A stretch of 33,072 bases of DNA from Thiocystis violascens (lineage in GTDB: Bacteria > Pseudomonadota > Gammaproteobacteria > Chromatiales > Chromatiaceae), in contig DYNM01000029.1 of the NCBI GenBank assembly GCA_020721065.1, forward strand, positions 1 through 33,072, given 5' to 3'. Of this stretch, positions 1-7,798 are shown in pieces. Position numbers and translations under genes: made by a program. The notes beneath the pieces are model-generated. The model was not told the origin of the DNA, did no database searches, and saw only the letters and a program-made list of their open reading frames with translations. How positions within the stretch are numbered: the first letter of the stretch is position 1; each line of letters opens with the position of its first letter.

Positions 1-50
1 TTTATTTATCAGCACCATTGTATGGCTTGTTCGCAACTGCGTAACTCCTA
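1..50. repeat. Right part of a miniature inverted-repeat element (copy A, partial)
   Basis: Positions 34-50 read CAACTGCGTAACTCCTA, identical to the right terminal repeat of the complete element at 5925-6041. The left terminal repeat is not in the window, so the element would begin upstream of base 1. The sequence also forms a hairpin with the left end of the next copy: 32-46 pairs with 61-75 over 15 bases with one mismatch. No gene is seen in this stretch. Confidence 0.6.
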
Positions 51-56
51 CTTATT

Positions 57-174
57 TAGAAGTGACGCAGTTGCGATATAAACTATTTAGTTGTCAGTTG
101 TCGGTGATAACCGTACTTTTTACTGACCACCGATAACTGACCACCGACAACTTTTTATAACCGCGTCACTCCTA
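57..174. mobile_element. Miniature inverted-repeat element, copy B (118 bp)
   Basis: The left end at 57-73 (TAGAAGTGACGCAGTTG) and the right end near 159-174 (AACCGCGTCACTCCTA) are variants of the 17-bp terminal repeats of the 5925-6041 element, and the length (118 bp) matches it within one base. CTTATT flanks both sides (51-56 and 175-180), as expected of a target duplication. The interior has its own inverted repeat, AGTTGTCGGTG at 96-106 with CACCGACAACT at 142-152, and resembles the interiors at 20583-20619 and 27401-27492. It contains no coding capacity. The element directly abuts copy A, which suggests insertion next to or into an existing copy. Confidence 0.65.
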
Positions 175-209
175 CTTATTTTTAATAGGCATCGAGATTA
201 AATCACACA

Positions 210-431
210 ATGGCAGATTCAAACCTCGCTGAAATAGAAGAACGCAAGCGCCAGCGAGTGCGTCTCACGCGGCTGGAAGCGGATTTAGCTTATTTTCAAG
301 CGCGGTTGCAGTTAATTGACGATTCGCCCACCAGAAACCATCTCGCGCAACGCAAGGTATTTCATCTTCTCAGCAAGATGACTCTCAATAAAATTCAGAA
401 AATCAAACATCGCTACGCTGAATTGCGTTGA
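210..431 (+). CDS. Small charged helical hypothetical protein
   Basis: I do not recognise this 73-residue protein. It is rich in Arg, Lys, Glu and Leu, has no signal peptide or membrane segment, and reads as one or two amphipathic helices (a possible coiled coil around residues 7-40). The ATG at 210 is the first start after the miniature elements at 1-180, so its promoter must lie in or just after the element; no strong Shine-Dalgarno is seen. It lies on the same strand as hemC, 118 bases upstream of the hemC start, so cotranscription is possible but not shown. A real gene is likely from its amino-acid composition, but function is unknown. Confidence 0.5.
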   Translation: MADSNLAEIEERKRQRVRLTRLEADLAYFQARLQLIDDSPTRNHLAQRKVFHLLSKMTLNKIQKIKHRYAELR

Positions 432-549
432 TCACAAGCGCCCGCTCAGTGTCACCATCTCAGTCGCTATGCCACAATTGCGCCCCATTTGTTTGTTCAC
501 TTCAGCGCCACAACCGCTGTTTTTTTTGCTTTATTTTTTAGGATTCAAC

Positions 550-1482
550 ATGGTCAACAACATTCGTATCGCCACCCGTAAATCCCCGCTCGCTCTCTGG
601 CAAGCCGAACACGTCGCCGCCTTGCTCCAACAATTGCACCCTGATCTCAGCATTGAAATCATCGGCATGAGCACCAAGGGCGACCGGATTCTTGACGCGC
701 CGCTGGCAAAAGTGGGTGGTAAAGGCTTATTTGTCAAAGAGTTGGAGCAAGGAATGCTGGCGGGTGAAGCCGATATTGCCGTGCATTCGTTGAAAGATGT
801 GCCGGTCGAATTTCCCGACGGCTTGCAGCTCGCGGTGGTGATGGAGCGCGAGAATCCGCACGACGCTTTTGTTTCCAACAATTTCGCTGATTTTGCCGCA
901 CTCCCGCACGGCGCTTGCGTCGGCACCTCCAGCCTGCGCCGCCAGTGCCAGCTCGCCGACCGCCGTCCTGATCTGCGCATCGAACCGCTGCGCGGCAACG
1001 TCAACACCCGTTTGGCCAAGCTCGACGCCGGTGATTATGACGCGATCATTTTGGCGGCAGCGGGTTTGATTCGGCTGGGATTTGAGGCGCGAATTCGTGC
1101 GCCGATTGCGCCGGAGGTGAGTTTGCCGGCGATTGGACAGGGCGCGATTGGCATTGAATGTCGCTGCAACGATCCGCGCATCGAGGCGTTGATTGCGCCG
1201 TTGCATCATCCTGAAACCGCTGATCGGGTGCTGGCAGAACGGGCGATGAATCTGCGTTTACACGGCGGCTGTCAGGTGCCGATTGCTGGTCACGCGGTGA
1301 TTGATGGCGATCACTTGTGGCTGCGCGGGTTGGTCGGCACTCCAGACGGGACGCGGATTCTTCGCGCTGAAGCCAGCGGTTTACGCAGTGCGGCAATTGA
1401 GATCGGGACGCAGGTTGCTGATGCGTTGCTGGCGCAGGGCGCGGGCGAGATTTTGAGCGCGTTGGCAGCGGAGAATGAATGA
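550..1482 (+). CDS. hemC: Porphobilinogen deaminase (hydroxymethylbilane synthase)
   Basis: This enzyme condenses four porphobilinogen molecules into hydroxymethylbilane in the cytoplasm, the third step of heme synthesis from ALA. The protein has 310 residues, the usual length. The N-terminal [14 protein letters not shown] block is typical; the catalytic Asp is D83 in VHSLKDVP, and the dipyrromethane cofactor is carried by Cys241 in HGGCQVP, both close to the E. coli positions (D84, C242). An upstream in-frame ATG at 469 would add 27 hydrophobic residues not normal for the family; the ATG at 550 has AGGA six bases upstream and is preferred. The stop overlaps the hemD start (ATGA), so the two are translationally coupled. 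The downstream hemX/hemY of enterobacteria are absent here. Confidence 0.97.
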   Translation: MVNNIRIATRKSPLALWQAEHVAALLQQLHPDLSIEIIGMSTKGDRILDAPLAKVGGKGLFVKELEQGMLAGEADIAVHSLKDVPVEFPDGLQLAVVMERENPHDAFVSNNFADFAALPHGACVGTSSLRRQCQLADRRPDLRIEPLRGNVNTRLAKLDAGDYDAIILAAAGLIRLGFEARIRAPIAPEVSLPAIGQGAIGIECRCNDPRIEALIAPLHHPETADRVLAERAMNLRLHGGCQVPIAGHAVIDGDHLWLRGLVGTPDGTRILRAEASGLRSAAIEIGTQVADALLAQGAGEILSALAAENE

Positions 1483-2237
1483 GCAGCGCGGTTGATCTTG
1501 GTGGGCGCGGCATTTTAGTGACGCGCCCGGCAGCGCAGGCCGAGCCGTTGTGTCAATTGATCGCAGCGGCGGGTGGTCGCGCCATTCGCTTTCCCACGAT
1601 TGCAATTGCGCCGGTGGCGACGGCGCAGACTGCCGCGCTGTTGGCGGAGGCGTGGGATGTGCTCTATTTCGTCAGCCCCAATGCGGTGACACAGGCGCTG
1701 GCGCAGGTCAGCGATGGACGTTGGGCGCAGGTGAAATGGATCGCTGCCGTTGGGCGTGGCACGGCGCGGGTGCTGACTGCTGGCGGACGAGCGCCGGATT
1801 TGGTGCCCAATGATCGCTACGAAAGCGAGGCGCTGCTGGCGCTGCCGGAATTGGCGGACATGCGCGGGCAGCGGGTGCTGATCGTGCGTGGCGAAGGTGG
1901 GCGGGCGCTGTTTGCCGACACGCTGACGGCGCGGGGTGCGACGGTGCAATTTGCCGAGGTTTATCGGCGAGTGCAGCCCGACTGCGATCCGACGCCGTTG
2001 CTGGCGCAGTGGGAGACGACGGTGGCGGCGACGCTGGCGACCAGTGACGAGGTATTGCTGAATTTGCTGGCGCTGCTCGGCGCGGCGGGGCGGGAATTGG
2101 TCTTAAAAACGCCGTTGGTGGTAATTGCCGAACGCACGGCGCAAACGGCGCGTCAATTAGGTTTTCAGACCATAAAAGTTGCTGAACGCGCTGAAGATAC
2201 GGCAATTGTGCGGGCATTATGTGAATTGATCGCTTAA
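1479..2237 (+). CDS. hemD: Uroporphyrinogen-III synthase
   Basis: HemD cyclises hydroxymethylbilane to uroporphyrinogen III with inversion of ring D, directly using the HemC product. The 252-residue protein has the normal length and the weakly conserved two-lobe pattern: an N-terminal [16 protein letters not shown] block, a VSPNAV segment and a C-terminal [16 protein letters not shown] block, which is the standard HemD signature region. Its ATG overlaps the hemC stop by four bases, confirming the operon. Codon use is GC-rich, like hemC. Transcription appears to stop at the hairpin at 2264-2291. The assignment rests on family pattern plus the hemC neighbour; HemD sequences diverge strongly, but the context leaves little doubt. 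Confidence 0.95.
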   Translation: MSSAVDLGGRGILVTRPAAQAEPLCQLIAAAGGRAIRFPTIAIAPVATAQTAALLAEAWDVLYFVSPNAVTQALAQVSDGRWAQVKWIAAVGRGTARVLTAGGRAPDLVPNDRYESEALLALPELADMRGQRVLIVRGEGGRALFADTLTARGATVQFAEVYRRVQPDCDPTPLLAQWETTVAATLATSDEVLLNLLALLGAAGRELVLKTPLVVIAERTAQTARQLGFQTIKVAERAEDTAIVRALCELIA

Positions 2238-2263
2238 ATCCCCAGTTGATTCAATTTTTGCAA

Positions 2264-2291
2264 CCCCCTTTTTTCAAAGGGGGCTTTTTTT
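2264..2291 (+). terminator. Rho-independent terminator of hemCD
   Basis: CCCCCTTT (2264-2271), a four-base loop, AAAGGGGG (2276-2283) and a run of T at 2285-2291 form a standard intrinsic terminator 27 bases after the hemD stop. It also decides the start of the next gene, since an in-frame ATG at 2246 would translate through this hairpin. Confidence 0.9.
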
Positions 2292-2302
2292 GCGAGCAAG
2301 TG

Positions 2303-4705
2303 ATGACTTTATATGCTGAATTAAAAAACGTTCGCAGCGAAGAAGATGTCAAAGATGCGTATATCAAAGCCTTGGGTTTAACCAGCTACACCAAAGGTTT
2401 AATTGACATTCAAACTGAAGAAATCTGGTTTGAAGCCAAAGACACGGGCAAAAACTCCAGTTATGCGATGTTTACGCAGTTGCTGCATTATGTGCAGGAT
2501 GCGTTAAATAAAGGCGAACGCATTCCGCCGTTTTTAGCAGTCATTGATACTGAAAAAGCAGCAATAATGAAAAGCGCGGATGTGCTGCCATTTTTAGCTA
2601 AAAAAACGATTCGCTGGGGCAAATCTGCCAGCAAATACACGCCCGAAGCCTTGGAAGTCGTGTCCGCATATATCGGCACCTATTTTGTCTCGTTTCGTTT
2701 AGAAACGCACGAAGAGGAATTTATTGCCACCATCAAAGCTGCGATTCAAACCGGCGAAATCATTCGGATTCAAATCACGCCGGATAATTTGAAACAAGTC
2801 TTTGATAAATGGGTAACGATGATCGGCACTGAGATTGAAGGTGTCAGCAGTGAAGATTATGCGCTGCTATTTTTTGCTGATGTGATGAATGACGGCACGG
2901 TATCTTCTTATCAAGAGATTCCAGCGCAGTTAATTTTTGTGAAAAACAAACCAGCATTTCTGTTGGATGGCAAGGTTTGTGAATTAGGCAATAAAGAAGG
3001 ATATCGCCGGTTTTGGGCAATTTATCACCGTCCGCCACAGGAAGAACATCGTAACTATCTATTGGAACGGCGCGACAGTTTAATTCCACTGAATGAACGC
3101 AGCTTTAAGGGCGCATATTATACGCCGCTCAATGTCGTGGATCGCGCTTATGACACACTTGCCGAGGTATTGGGAAAGAACTGGCAGAAAAATTATCTCG
3201 TGTGGGATATGTGCTGCGGCGTTGGCAATTTAGAAGTCAAGCATTCCAATCATCGCAATCTGTTTATGAGTACGTTAGATGTTGCGGATATTGATGTGAT
3301 GCGAGCAACAAAAACCTGCGTTGCTGCCACGCGCTTTCAATATGATTATTTGAATGATGATATTACTGATGACGGTAAAATTGATTACAGCTTGACTAAT
3401 AAAGTGCCGCCAGCGTTGCGCGATGCGATTCACGCAGGCAAAAAGATTTTGGTATTGATCAACCCGCCGTATGCAGAAGCAACCAACGCTGACAATACTG
3501 CAATCGGTGCCGGAGCTAAGAACAAAACAGGCGTGGCAAAAACCAAACTGGCTGCCGTTGCGATGAGTTGTTATGGCAAAGCCAGCAACGAATTATTTAC
3601 GCAGTGTTTAGCAAGGATTGCGCTAGAAATTCCAACAGCAACGATAGCGATATTCAGCAAACTCAAGTATGTCAATGCGCCGAATTTTGAGAAATTTAGA
3701 CAGGCTTGGAGTGCCGAGTATCTAGGCGGATTTGTGGTGCATAGCAAAGCATTTGATGGCTTGAAAGGCAATTTTCCGATTGGTTTTTTGATATGGAAGA
3801 CGAATCAAACTGCCAAAAAGAAAAAACTGATTACCGAGATTTCAGTTGAGGTTTTTGATAAAAAAACCCAACCAATTGGCGAAAAGAAGTTTTATCATTT
3901 GCCGAACGAACAGTTTTTGAATGTGTGGTTAAAACGTCCGCGAGCCAATAAAGTTACAGTGATTCCATTGAAAAATGCACTTGTTCCTACCATAGGGAAT
4001 GCACGCGTATCAACTTGGTCAGACAAAGCGATTGCTTATATGTATTGCGGCGTTAACGACATACAACATGCAACCCAGCAAACTGTTTTATTTTCATCTC
4101 CTTATGGTGGCGGCAATGGTTTTTATGTCAATCCCGATAATCTTTGGCAAGCCGCCGTCATCTTTGCGGTGCGCCGTTTAGTAAAACCCACTTGGTTAAA
4201 TGACCGCGATCAATTTTTGCAACCAACTGGCAAACTCAGCGATGAATTCAAACACGATTGCTTGATCTGGATGTTGTTTAACGGCAGTAATCTCATTGCC
4301 AGCGCCGATGATTTAGAATGGAATGGCACAACGTGGTCAATCGTCAATCATTTTATTCCGTTCACGGCAACCGAAGTCAACGCACCAAAGCAGTTTGAAT
4401 CTGATTTTATGGCGAATTATTTACAAGATAAGGTGCAATCAATGGAATCAACAGCAGTGCTTGCTGAAGGGAAAACACTCTGGCAAGCCTATTTTTCGGA
4501 AGTTGATAATCATACCGTGCGCCGTGAGTTAAAATTAAATCGCGCTGATGTTGGTTGGTATCAACTCCGCAACGCTTTGAAAAAGCGCAATGACAGCGGT
4601 GATTATGATGTGCTGGTCAGTTTTGCTGCGTTTGAAGCGGCATATAAAACCTTGACCGAGAAATTGCAGCCGCTGGTGTATGAGTTGGGCTTTTTAAGGC
4701 GATAA
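2303..4705 (+). CDS. Single-chain restriction nuclease / N6-adenine DNA methyltransferase (type IIG-like)
   Basis: The 800-residue protein appears to combine cleavage and modification in one chain. Near the N terminus, D35 followed by E44-A-K46 fits a PD-(D/E)XK nuclease core. A central methyltransferase domain has the tract GAYYTP, a SAM-binding motif I (DMCCGVGN, 302-309) and the catalytic NPPY motif (387-390) of N6-adenine methylases. The C-terminal part (about 550-800) would hold target recognition but I recognise no subfamily. The ATG at 2303 is used because the earlier in-frame ATG lies before the hemD terminator. The gene is visibly AT-richer, with more A/T-ending codons than hemCD, and has no partner methylase or specificity subunit beside it, which supports a stand-alone acquired system. 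It could instead be a defence protein of another type with the same two domains. Confidence 0.8.
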   Translation: MTLYAELKNVRSEEDVKDAYIKALGLTSYTKGLIDIQTEEIWFEAKDTGKNSSYAMFTQLLHYVQDALNKGERIPPFLAVIDTEKAAIMKSADVLPFLAKKTIRWGKSASKYTPEALEVVSAYIGTYFVSFRLETHEEEFIATIKAAIQTGEIIRIQITPDNLKQVFDKWVTMIGTEIEGVSSEDYALLFFADVMNDGTVSSYQEIPAQLIFVKNKPAFLLDGKVCELGNKEGYRRFWAIYHRPPQEEHRNYLLERRDSLIPLNERSFKGAYYTPLNVVDRAYDTLAEVLGKNWQKNYLVWDMCCGVGNLEVKHSNHRNLFMSTLDVADIDVMRATKTCVAATRFQYDYLNDDITDDGKIDYSLTNKVPPALRDAIHAGKKILVLINPPYAEATNADNTAIGAGAKNKTGVAKTKLAAVAMSCYGKASNELFTQCLARIALEIPTATIAIFSKLKYVNAPNFEKFRQAWSAEYLGGFVVHSKAFDGLKGNFPIGFLIWKTNQTAKKKKLITEISVEVFDKKTQPIGEKKFYHLPNEQFLNVWLKRPRANKVTVIPLKNALVPTIGNARVSTWSDKAIAYMYCGVNDIQHATQQTVLFSSPYGGGNGFYVNPDNLWQAAVIFAVRRLVKPTWLNDRDQFLQPTGKLSDEFKHDCLIWMLFNGSNLIASADDLEWNGTTWSIVNHFIPFTATEVNAPKQFESDFMANYLQDKVQSMESTAVLAEGKTLWQAYFSEVDNHTVRRELKLNRADVGWYQLRNALKKRNDSGDYDVLVSFAAFEAAYKTLTEKLQPLVYELGFLRR

Positions 4706-4713
4706 TTTGATAG

Positions 4714-5121
4714 TTAAGGTAAAGCGCGAATTGCTGCCAGTGCAGCTTCATAACGAGCGGTGAATTGCTCAATTAAACCTGCTGCTTTTGCACCCGCACA
4801 GCCGCCATTTTCTCGCAATAGTGCCATAAAATCCCGCTCTAAACGTTGCTCAACGTGGCGATAATTGCGTTCGGGAAAATAGTCATCTTTCACTTCCAAT
4901 ATCGTCATGCGGCGTGAACTCACTAATAATTTATTTAGATTATCCATGCGTCGCGCTGAAACATCACCGCGACAGTGCGCGTGATAAAAATCAACTGCCG
5001 CAGCCGCTTCTACTGCTTCAATGTAGCGTTGCCGCGTTAATTCATCTGGTGCGGCAGCGGCAATAAACATGCTGATAACCATTAAACCAGCGCCAATAAT
5101 ACTGCTGTGAAAATTGTTCAC
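4714..5121 (-). CDS. Small exported hypothetical protein
   Basis: I do not recognise a family for this 135-residue protein. It begins with a hydrophobic stretch (residues about 7-24, ending in AAAAP) that looks like a signal peptide, then a charged, mostly helical domain with two cysteines (in HAHCRGD and GGCAGAK) that could form a disulfide in the periplasm. The start is a GTG at 5121; the first ATG would fall inside the signal-like segment at residue 14. It lies 3 bases after the stop of the SDR gene, so the two are probably cotranscribed. It converges with the methyltransferase gene, with only 8 bases between the stops. Confidence 0.65.
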   Translation of the reverse strand: MNNFHSSIIGAGLMVISMFIAAAAPDELTRQRYIEAVEAAAAVDFYHAHCRGDVSARRMDNLNKLLVSSRRMTILEVKDDYFPERNYRHVEQRLERDFMALLRENGGCAGAKAAGLIEQFTARYEAALAAIRALP

Positions 5122-5124
5122 AAT

Positions 5125-5838
5125 TTAACTGCGTCCATAAACCGGAATCGCTGCGCCAGTAATCGCACGAGCGGCATCTGAAATTAAAAAAGCAATGACG
5201 TCAGCAACTGCCTCCAGTGCGACCCAGTGCGCGGGGTTTTGCTCCGGCATGGCGGCGCGATTGTCGGGCGTGTCTAAGGTGCCGGGCAACAGGCAGTTGA
5301 CGGTGATGTGGTGCGCACTCAGCTCGGCGGCGACGCTTTCAGTCAGCGTCACCACTGCGGCTTTAGAGACTGCATAAGGTGCCATGTAGGCCGCGCCAGT
5401 CACGGCTCCGCGAGCGGCAATGTTGACGATGCGCCCGCCGCCAGCGGTCAACAAATGCGGCACTACTGCGCGAATGCAGTTGCGCGTCGTGCGCAGATTC
5501 AAATCCAACATCGCGTCCCAAGCGGCGTCCGGCGCATCGTGTACCGCAGCGCCCATCGTGAAACCGCCCGCGATATTGACCAGCCCGTCGATGCGTCCAA
5601 ACCGACTGATGACTTGGTTCATCATCACCGTCACGGCGTCGGGATGGCGAACATCGGCGACAAACACGGCAGCATTGCTGGGGTGCGTCAGCCCTTGTCG
5701 CAGATCGCCGAGTGTGGCGAGGTCGCGCCCGACCAGAGCCAACCGCACACCCTGCCGCGCTAACACTTGCGCCGTGACCTGTCCGAGATTGCCGGATGCG
5801 CCGGTGAGAATGATGATTTTTTGATTGAGTGGAGACAT
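5125..5838 (-). CDS. Short-chain dehydrogenase/reductase family protein
   Basis: This is a cytoplasmic NAD(P)-binding protein of 237 residues, the usual SDR length. It has the classical cofactor motif TGASGNLG (12-19), an acidic-turn region, the NIAGG motif (88-92) and the active-site Tyr155-x3-Lys159 in YAVSK. The substrate cannot be read from sequence. The position that normally carries the catalytic serine, 13 residues before the tyrosine, is Ala142 (NIAARG), so it may be catalytically altered. The ATG at 5838 has GGAG-like sequence just upstream. It is first in a two-gene unit with the exported protein that follows 3 bases later. The upstream gap contains the lost tail of the DUF2442 gene. 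Confidence 0.88.
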   Translation of the reverse strand: MSPLNQKIIILTGASGNLGQVTAQVLARQGVRLALVGRDLATLGDLRQGLTHPSNAAVFVADVRHPDAVTVMMNQVISRFGRIDGLVNIAGGFTMGAAVHDAPDAAWDAMLDLNLRTTRNCIRAVVPHLLTAGGGRIVNIAARGAVTGAAYMAPYAVSKAAVVTLTESVAAELSAHHITVNCLLPGTLDTPDNRAAMPEQNPAHWVALEAVADVIAFLISDAARAITGAAIPVYGRS

Positions 5839-5865
5839 GATTGTGAGCCGTTTTGAGAGTGGTTT

Positions 5866-5924
5866 TTAGGACGAATAAACGGCAAGCAGCGGAAACCGCT
5901 GTGGATTTTCAATAGAGTCAACCG
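5866..5924 (-). pseudogene. Detached C-terminal end of the DUF2442 gene
   Basis: If the 117-bp element at 5925-6041 and one copy of the AACCG duplication are removed, the DUF2442 reading frame at 6039-6269 continues without a break into this stretch and adds 17 residues (DSIENPQRFPLLAVYSS) before TAA at 5866-5868. The residues NPQRFPLL fit the normal end of that protein family. This stretch now has no start of its own and is presumably untranslated. Confidence 0.8.
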
Positions 5925-6041
5925 TAGGAGTTACGCAGTTGAAACTGCAACTCTCTGAATTTTATGAAAATGCGCTTGTGCGCCGCATGAGCCAAGTTTC
6001 AATAAAATCAGGAGCTTGGGAATCCAACTGCGTAACTCCTA
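5925..6041. mobile_element. Complete miniature inverted-repeat element (117 bp) with target duplication
   Basis: The ends TAGGAGTTACGCAGTTG (5925-5941) and CAACTGCGTAACTCCTA (6025-6041) are perfect 17-bp inverted repeats. They are flanked by a direct repeat AACCG (5920-5924 and 6042-6046), consistent with a 5-bp target duplication. The 83-bp interior encodes no transposase, so movement would depend on an enzyme elsewhere. Copies of the same ends are found at 34-50, 57-174, 27401 and 33023. Insertion here interrupts a DUF2442 gene. Confidence 0.88.
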
Positions 6042-6269
6042 AACCGTTAAATCAACATCAAGATCAGGCCAATAAAGATGATGCGCTTGTGGTCGCTCGA
6101 TATGAAAAACTGCCGATAAAGGCGCATGTTGAAACCACGGGAATTCTGTGAAAGGAAGAAGCAATTCTTTATCGTCTAGCCATAACCACAACCCGTGTTG
6201 GGAAATATGGCTGACTTCAACTGCCGAAATGTTGTTGCCAAGCAGCGTGAATTGCAATTGAGTATTCAT
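6039..6269 (-). CDS. DUF2442-family protein, C terminus truncated by a miniature element
   Basis: This 76-residue protein has the DUF2442 pattern: a short beta-rich start, a WLDDKELLLPFTEFPWF segment and the conserved HHLYWPDLDVDL block near the end. DUF2442 proteins are small, of uncertain function, and often adjacent to toxin-antitoxin-like DUF4160 genes; no partner is present here. The TAG stop (6039-6041) is made by the last three bases of the miniature element. Without the insertion the frame runs on for 17 residues that look like the family's normal end, giving 93 residues. The loss is short and after the conserved core, so activity may be kept. It is separated from gltD by a terminator hairpin and has its own start at 6269. 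Confidence 0.75.
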   Translation of the reverse strand: MNTQLQFTLLGNNISAVEVSHISQHGLWLWLDDKELLLPFTEFPWFQHAPLSAVFHIERPQAHHLYWPDLDVDLTV

Positions 6270-6292
6270 AAAAATAAAGCACCGTTATCAAT

Positions 6293-6320
6293 AAAAACCC
6301 CGATATAAACCGGGGTTTTT
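6293..6320. terminator. Bidirectional intrinsic terminator after gltBD
   Basis: AAAAACCCCG (6293-6302), an 8-base loop and CGGGGTTTTT (6311-6320) form a perfect 10-bp stem with T runs on both strands. It lies 11 bases after the gltD stop on the minus strand and would end the gltBD transcript before the DUF2442 gene. Confidence 0.88.
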
Positions 6321-6331
6321 ATTTCAATTCA

Positions 6332-7798
6332 CTAACGCGGCAAATCCGAATGCCCCATCAGCCATTCATCGACAGCTCGCGCACATTGGCGACCTTCGCG
6401 GATCGCCCACACCACCAGCGATTGACCGCGCCGCATATCGCCGGCCGCAAACACGCCGTCAACTGAAGTGTGATAAGCCGTTGCGCCCTCGGTGACGCCC
6501 TTCACGTTGCCCCGCGCATCCAGTTCCAAACCGGCGTTATCGCGCAGCGCGGCGAGCATTCCGTTGTGAACTGGATGGACAAAACCCATCGCCAACAACA
6601 CCAGATCGGCGATCAATTCACCGGCGCTGTCGGGCACATCGCGCATCTGCCAGCGCCCAGCCGCATCCTGCTCCCATTCGACGAGGTGATAACACACGCC
6701 AGTCACGTTGCCAGCGGCATCGCAGTTGAAGCGGTCGGTGGCGATGTTCCACATCCGCTGACAGCCTTCCTCTTGCGAGCTGGAAGTGCGGAACCGATTG
6801 GGCCAGTTCGGCCACGTCAAACCTTTGTTTTCCTGCTCCGGCGGACGCGGCAAGATTTCAATCTGCGTGACCGAAGCTGCGCCGTGCCGTATCGAGGTGC
6901 CGATGCAGTCCGAGCCGGTATCGCCGCCGCCGATGACGACAACGTGCTTGTCCTCGGCGCTGATGAATTCGACATCGCTCATCGGTGAACCCTGAACGCG
7001 CTTGCTGTTGCCGCGCAAAAAGTCCATCGCAAAATGCACGCCGTGTGATGCGCGTCCCGGCACCGGCAAATCACGCGGCTGCTCACAACCACCCGCCAGC
7101 ACCAGCGCGTCGTATTCCTCCCGCAACTGGCTGACCGGAATGGTGACGCCGATGTGCGCATTGGTATGAAATTCAACGCCTTCGGTGCGCATCTGCGCCA
7201 TGCGCCGATCAATCAAACGCTTGTCCAATTTGAAATCGGGGATGCCGTAACGCAGCAAGCCGCCGATCCGATCCGCCTTTTCAAACAGCGACACCTGATG
7301 CCCAGCACGAGCGAGCTGCTGCGCAGTCGCCAAACCAGCCGGGCCAGAACCAACCACTGCAACCCGTTTGCCAGTGCGACGTTCCGGCACCTGCGGCGTG
7401 ATCCAACCTGCGTCCCAAGCGCGGTCGATGATCGCGCATTCGATGGTTTTGATCGTCACCGGCTGCGCGTCGATGTTCAACGTGCAGGACGCCTCGCACG
7501 GTGCGGGGCAGATGCGGCCGGTGAATTCGGGAAAATTGTTGGTTGAATGCAACGTCGCCAGCGCCGCCTGCCAATCGCCGCGATAAATCAGATCATTCCA
7601 ATCGGGAATGATGTTGTTGAGCGGACAACCGCGATGACAAAACGGAATGCCGCAATCCATGCAGCGCGACCCTTGCGCTTGCAATTCCGCTTCCGTCAGC
7701 GGAATGACAAATTCTTGGTAATTACTGATGCGATCCGCGACGGGTTGATAGTGGCGGTCGTGGCGCGGCACTTCGAGAAATCCAGTGGGCTTACCCAT
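6332..7798 (-). CDS. gltD: Glutamate synthase (NADPH) small subunit
   Basis: GltD takes electrons from NADPH through FAD and iron-sulfur centres and passes them to GltB, which makes glutamate from glutamine and 2-oxoglutarate. The 488-residue protein is of usual size. The N terminus has the two cysteine clusters ([14 protein letters not shown] and CPAPCEASC) of the 4Fe-4S domain, followed by the FAD-binding [17 protein letters not shown] motif and the second nucleotide-binding motif GGGDTGSDC. Its start overlaps the gltB stop by 8 bases, with GGAGG five bases upstream of the ATG, so translation is coupled to gltB. Transcription ends at the hairpin at 6293-6320. Confidence 0.97.
   Translation of the reverse strand: MGKPTGFLEVPRHDRHYQPVADRISNYQEFVIPLTEAELQAQGSRCMDCGIPFCHRGCPLNNIIPDWNDLIYRGDWQAALATLHSTNNFPEFTGRICPAPCEASCTLNIDAQPVTIKTIECAIIDRAWDAGWITPQVPERRTGKRVAVVGSGPAGLATAQQLARAGHQVSLFEKADRIGGLLRYGIPDFKLDKRLIDRRMAQMRTEGVEFHTNAHIGVTIPVSQLREEYDALVLAGGCEQPRDLPVPGRASHGVHFAMDFLRGNSKRVQGSPMSDVEFISAEDKHVVVIGGGDTGSDCIGTSIRHGAASVTQIEILPRPPEQENKGLTWPNWPNRFRTSSSQEEGCQRMWNIATDRFNCDAAGNVTGVCYHLVEWEQDAAGRWQMRDVPDSAGELIADLVLLAMGFVHPVHNGMLAALRDNAGLELDARGNVKGVTEGATAYHTSVDGVFAAGDMRRGQSLVVWAIREGRQCARAVDEWLMGHSDLPR

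Noticed and set aside
469..549. 27-residue N-terminal extension of HemC
   Set aside because: It is hydrophobic and unlike the family start; the ATG at 550 has a good Shine-Dalgarno and gives the normal length.
2246..2302. 19-residue N-terminal extension of the methyltransferase
   Set aside because: It would be translated from the hemCD terminator hairpin; the next in-frame ATG fits better.
5939..6151. 70-residue plus-strand open frame
   Set aside because: It lies within the miniature element and runs antisense to the DUF2442 gene, with no family features.
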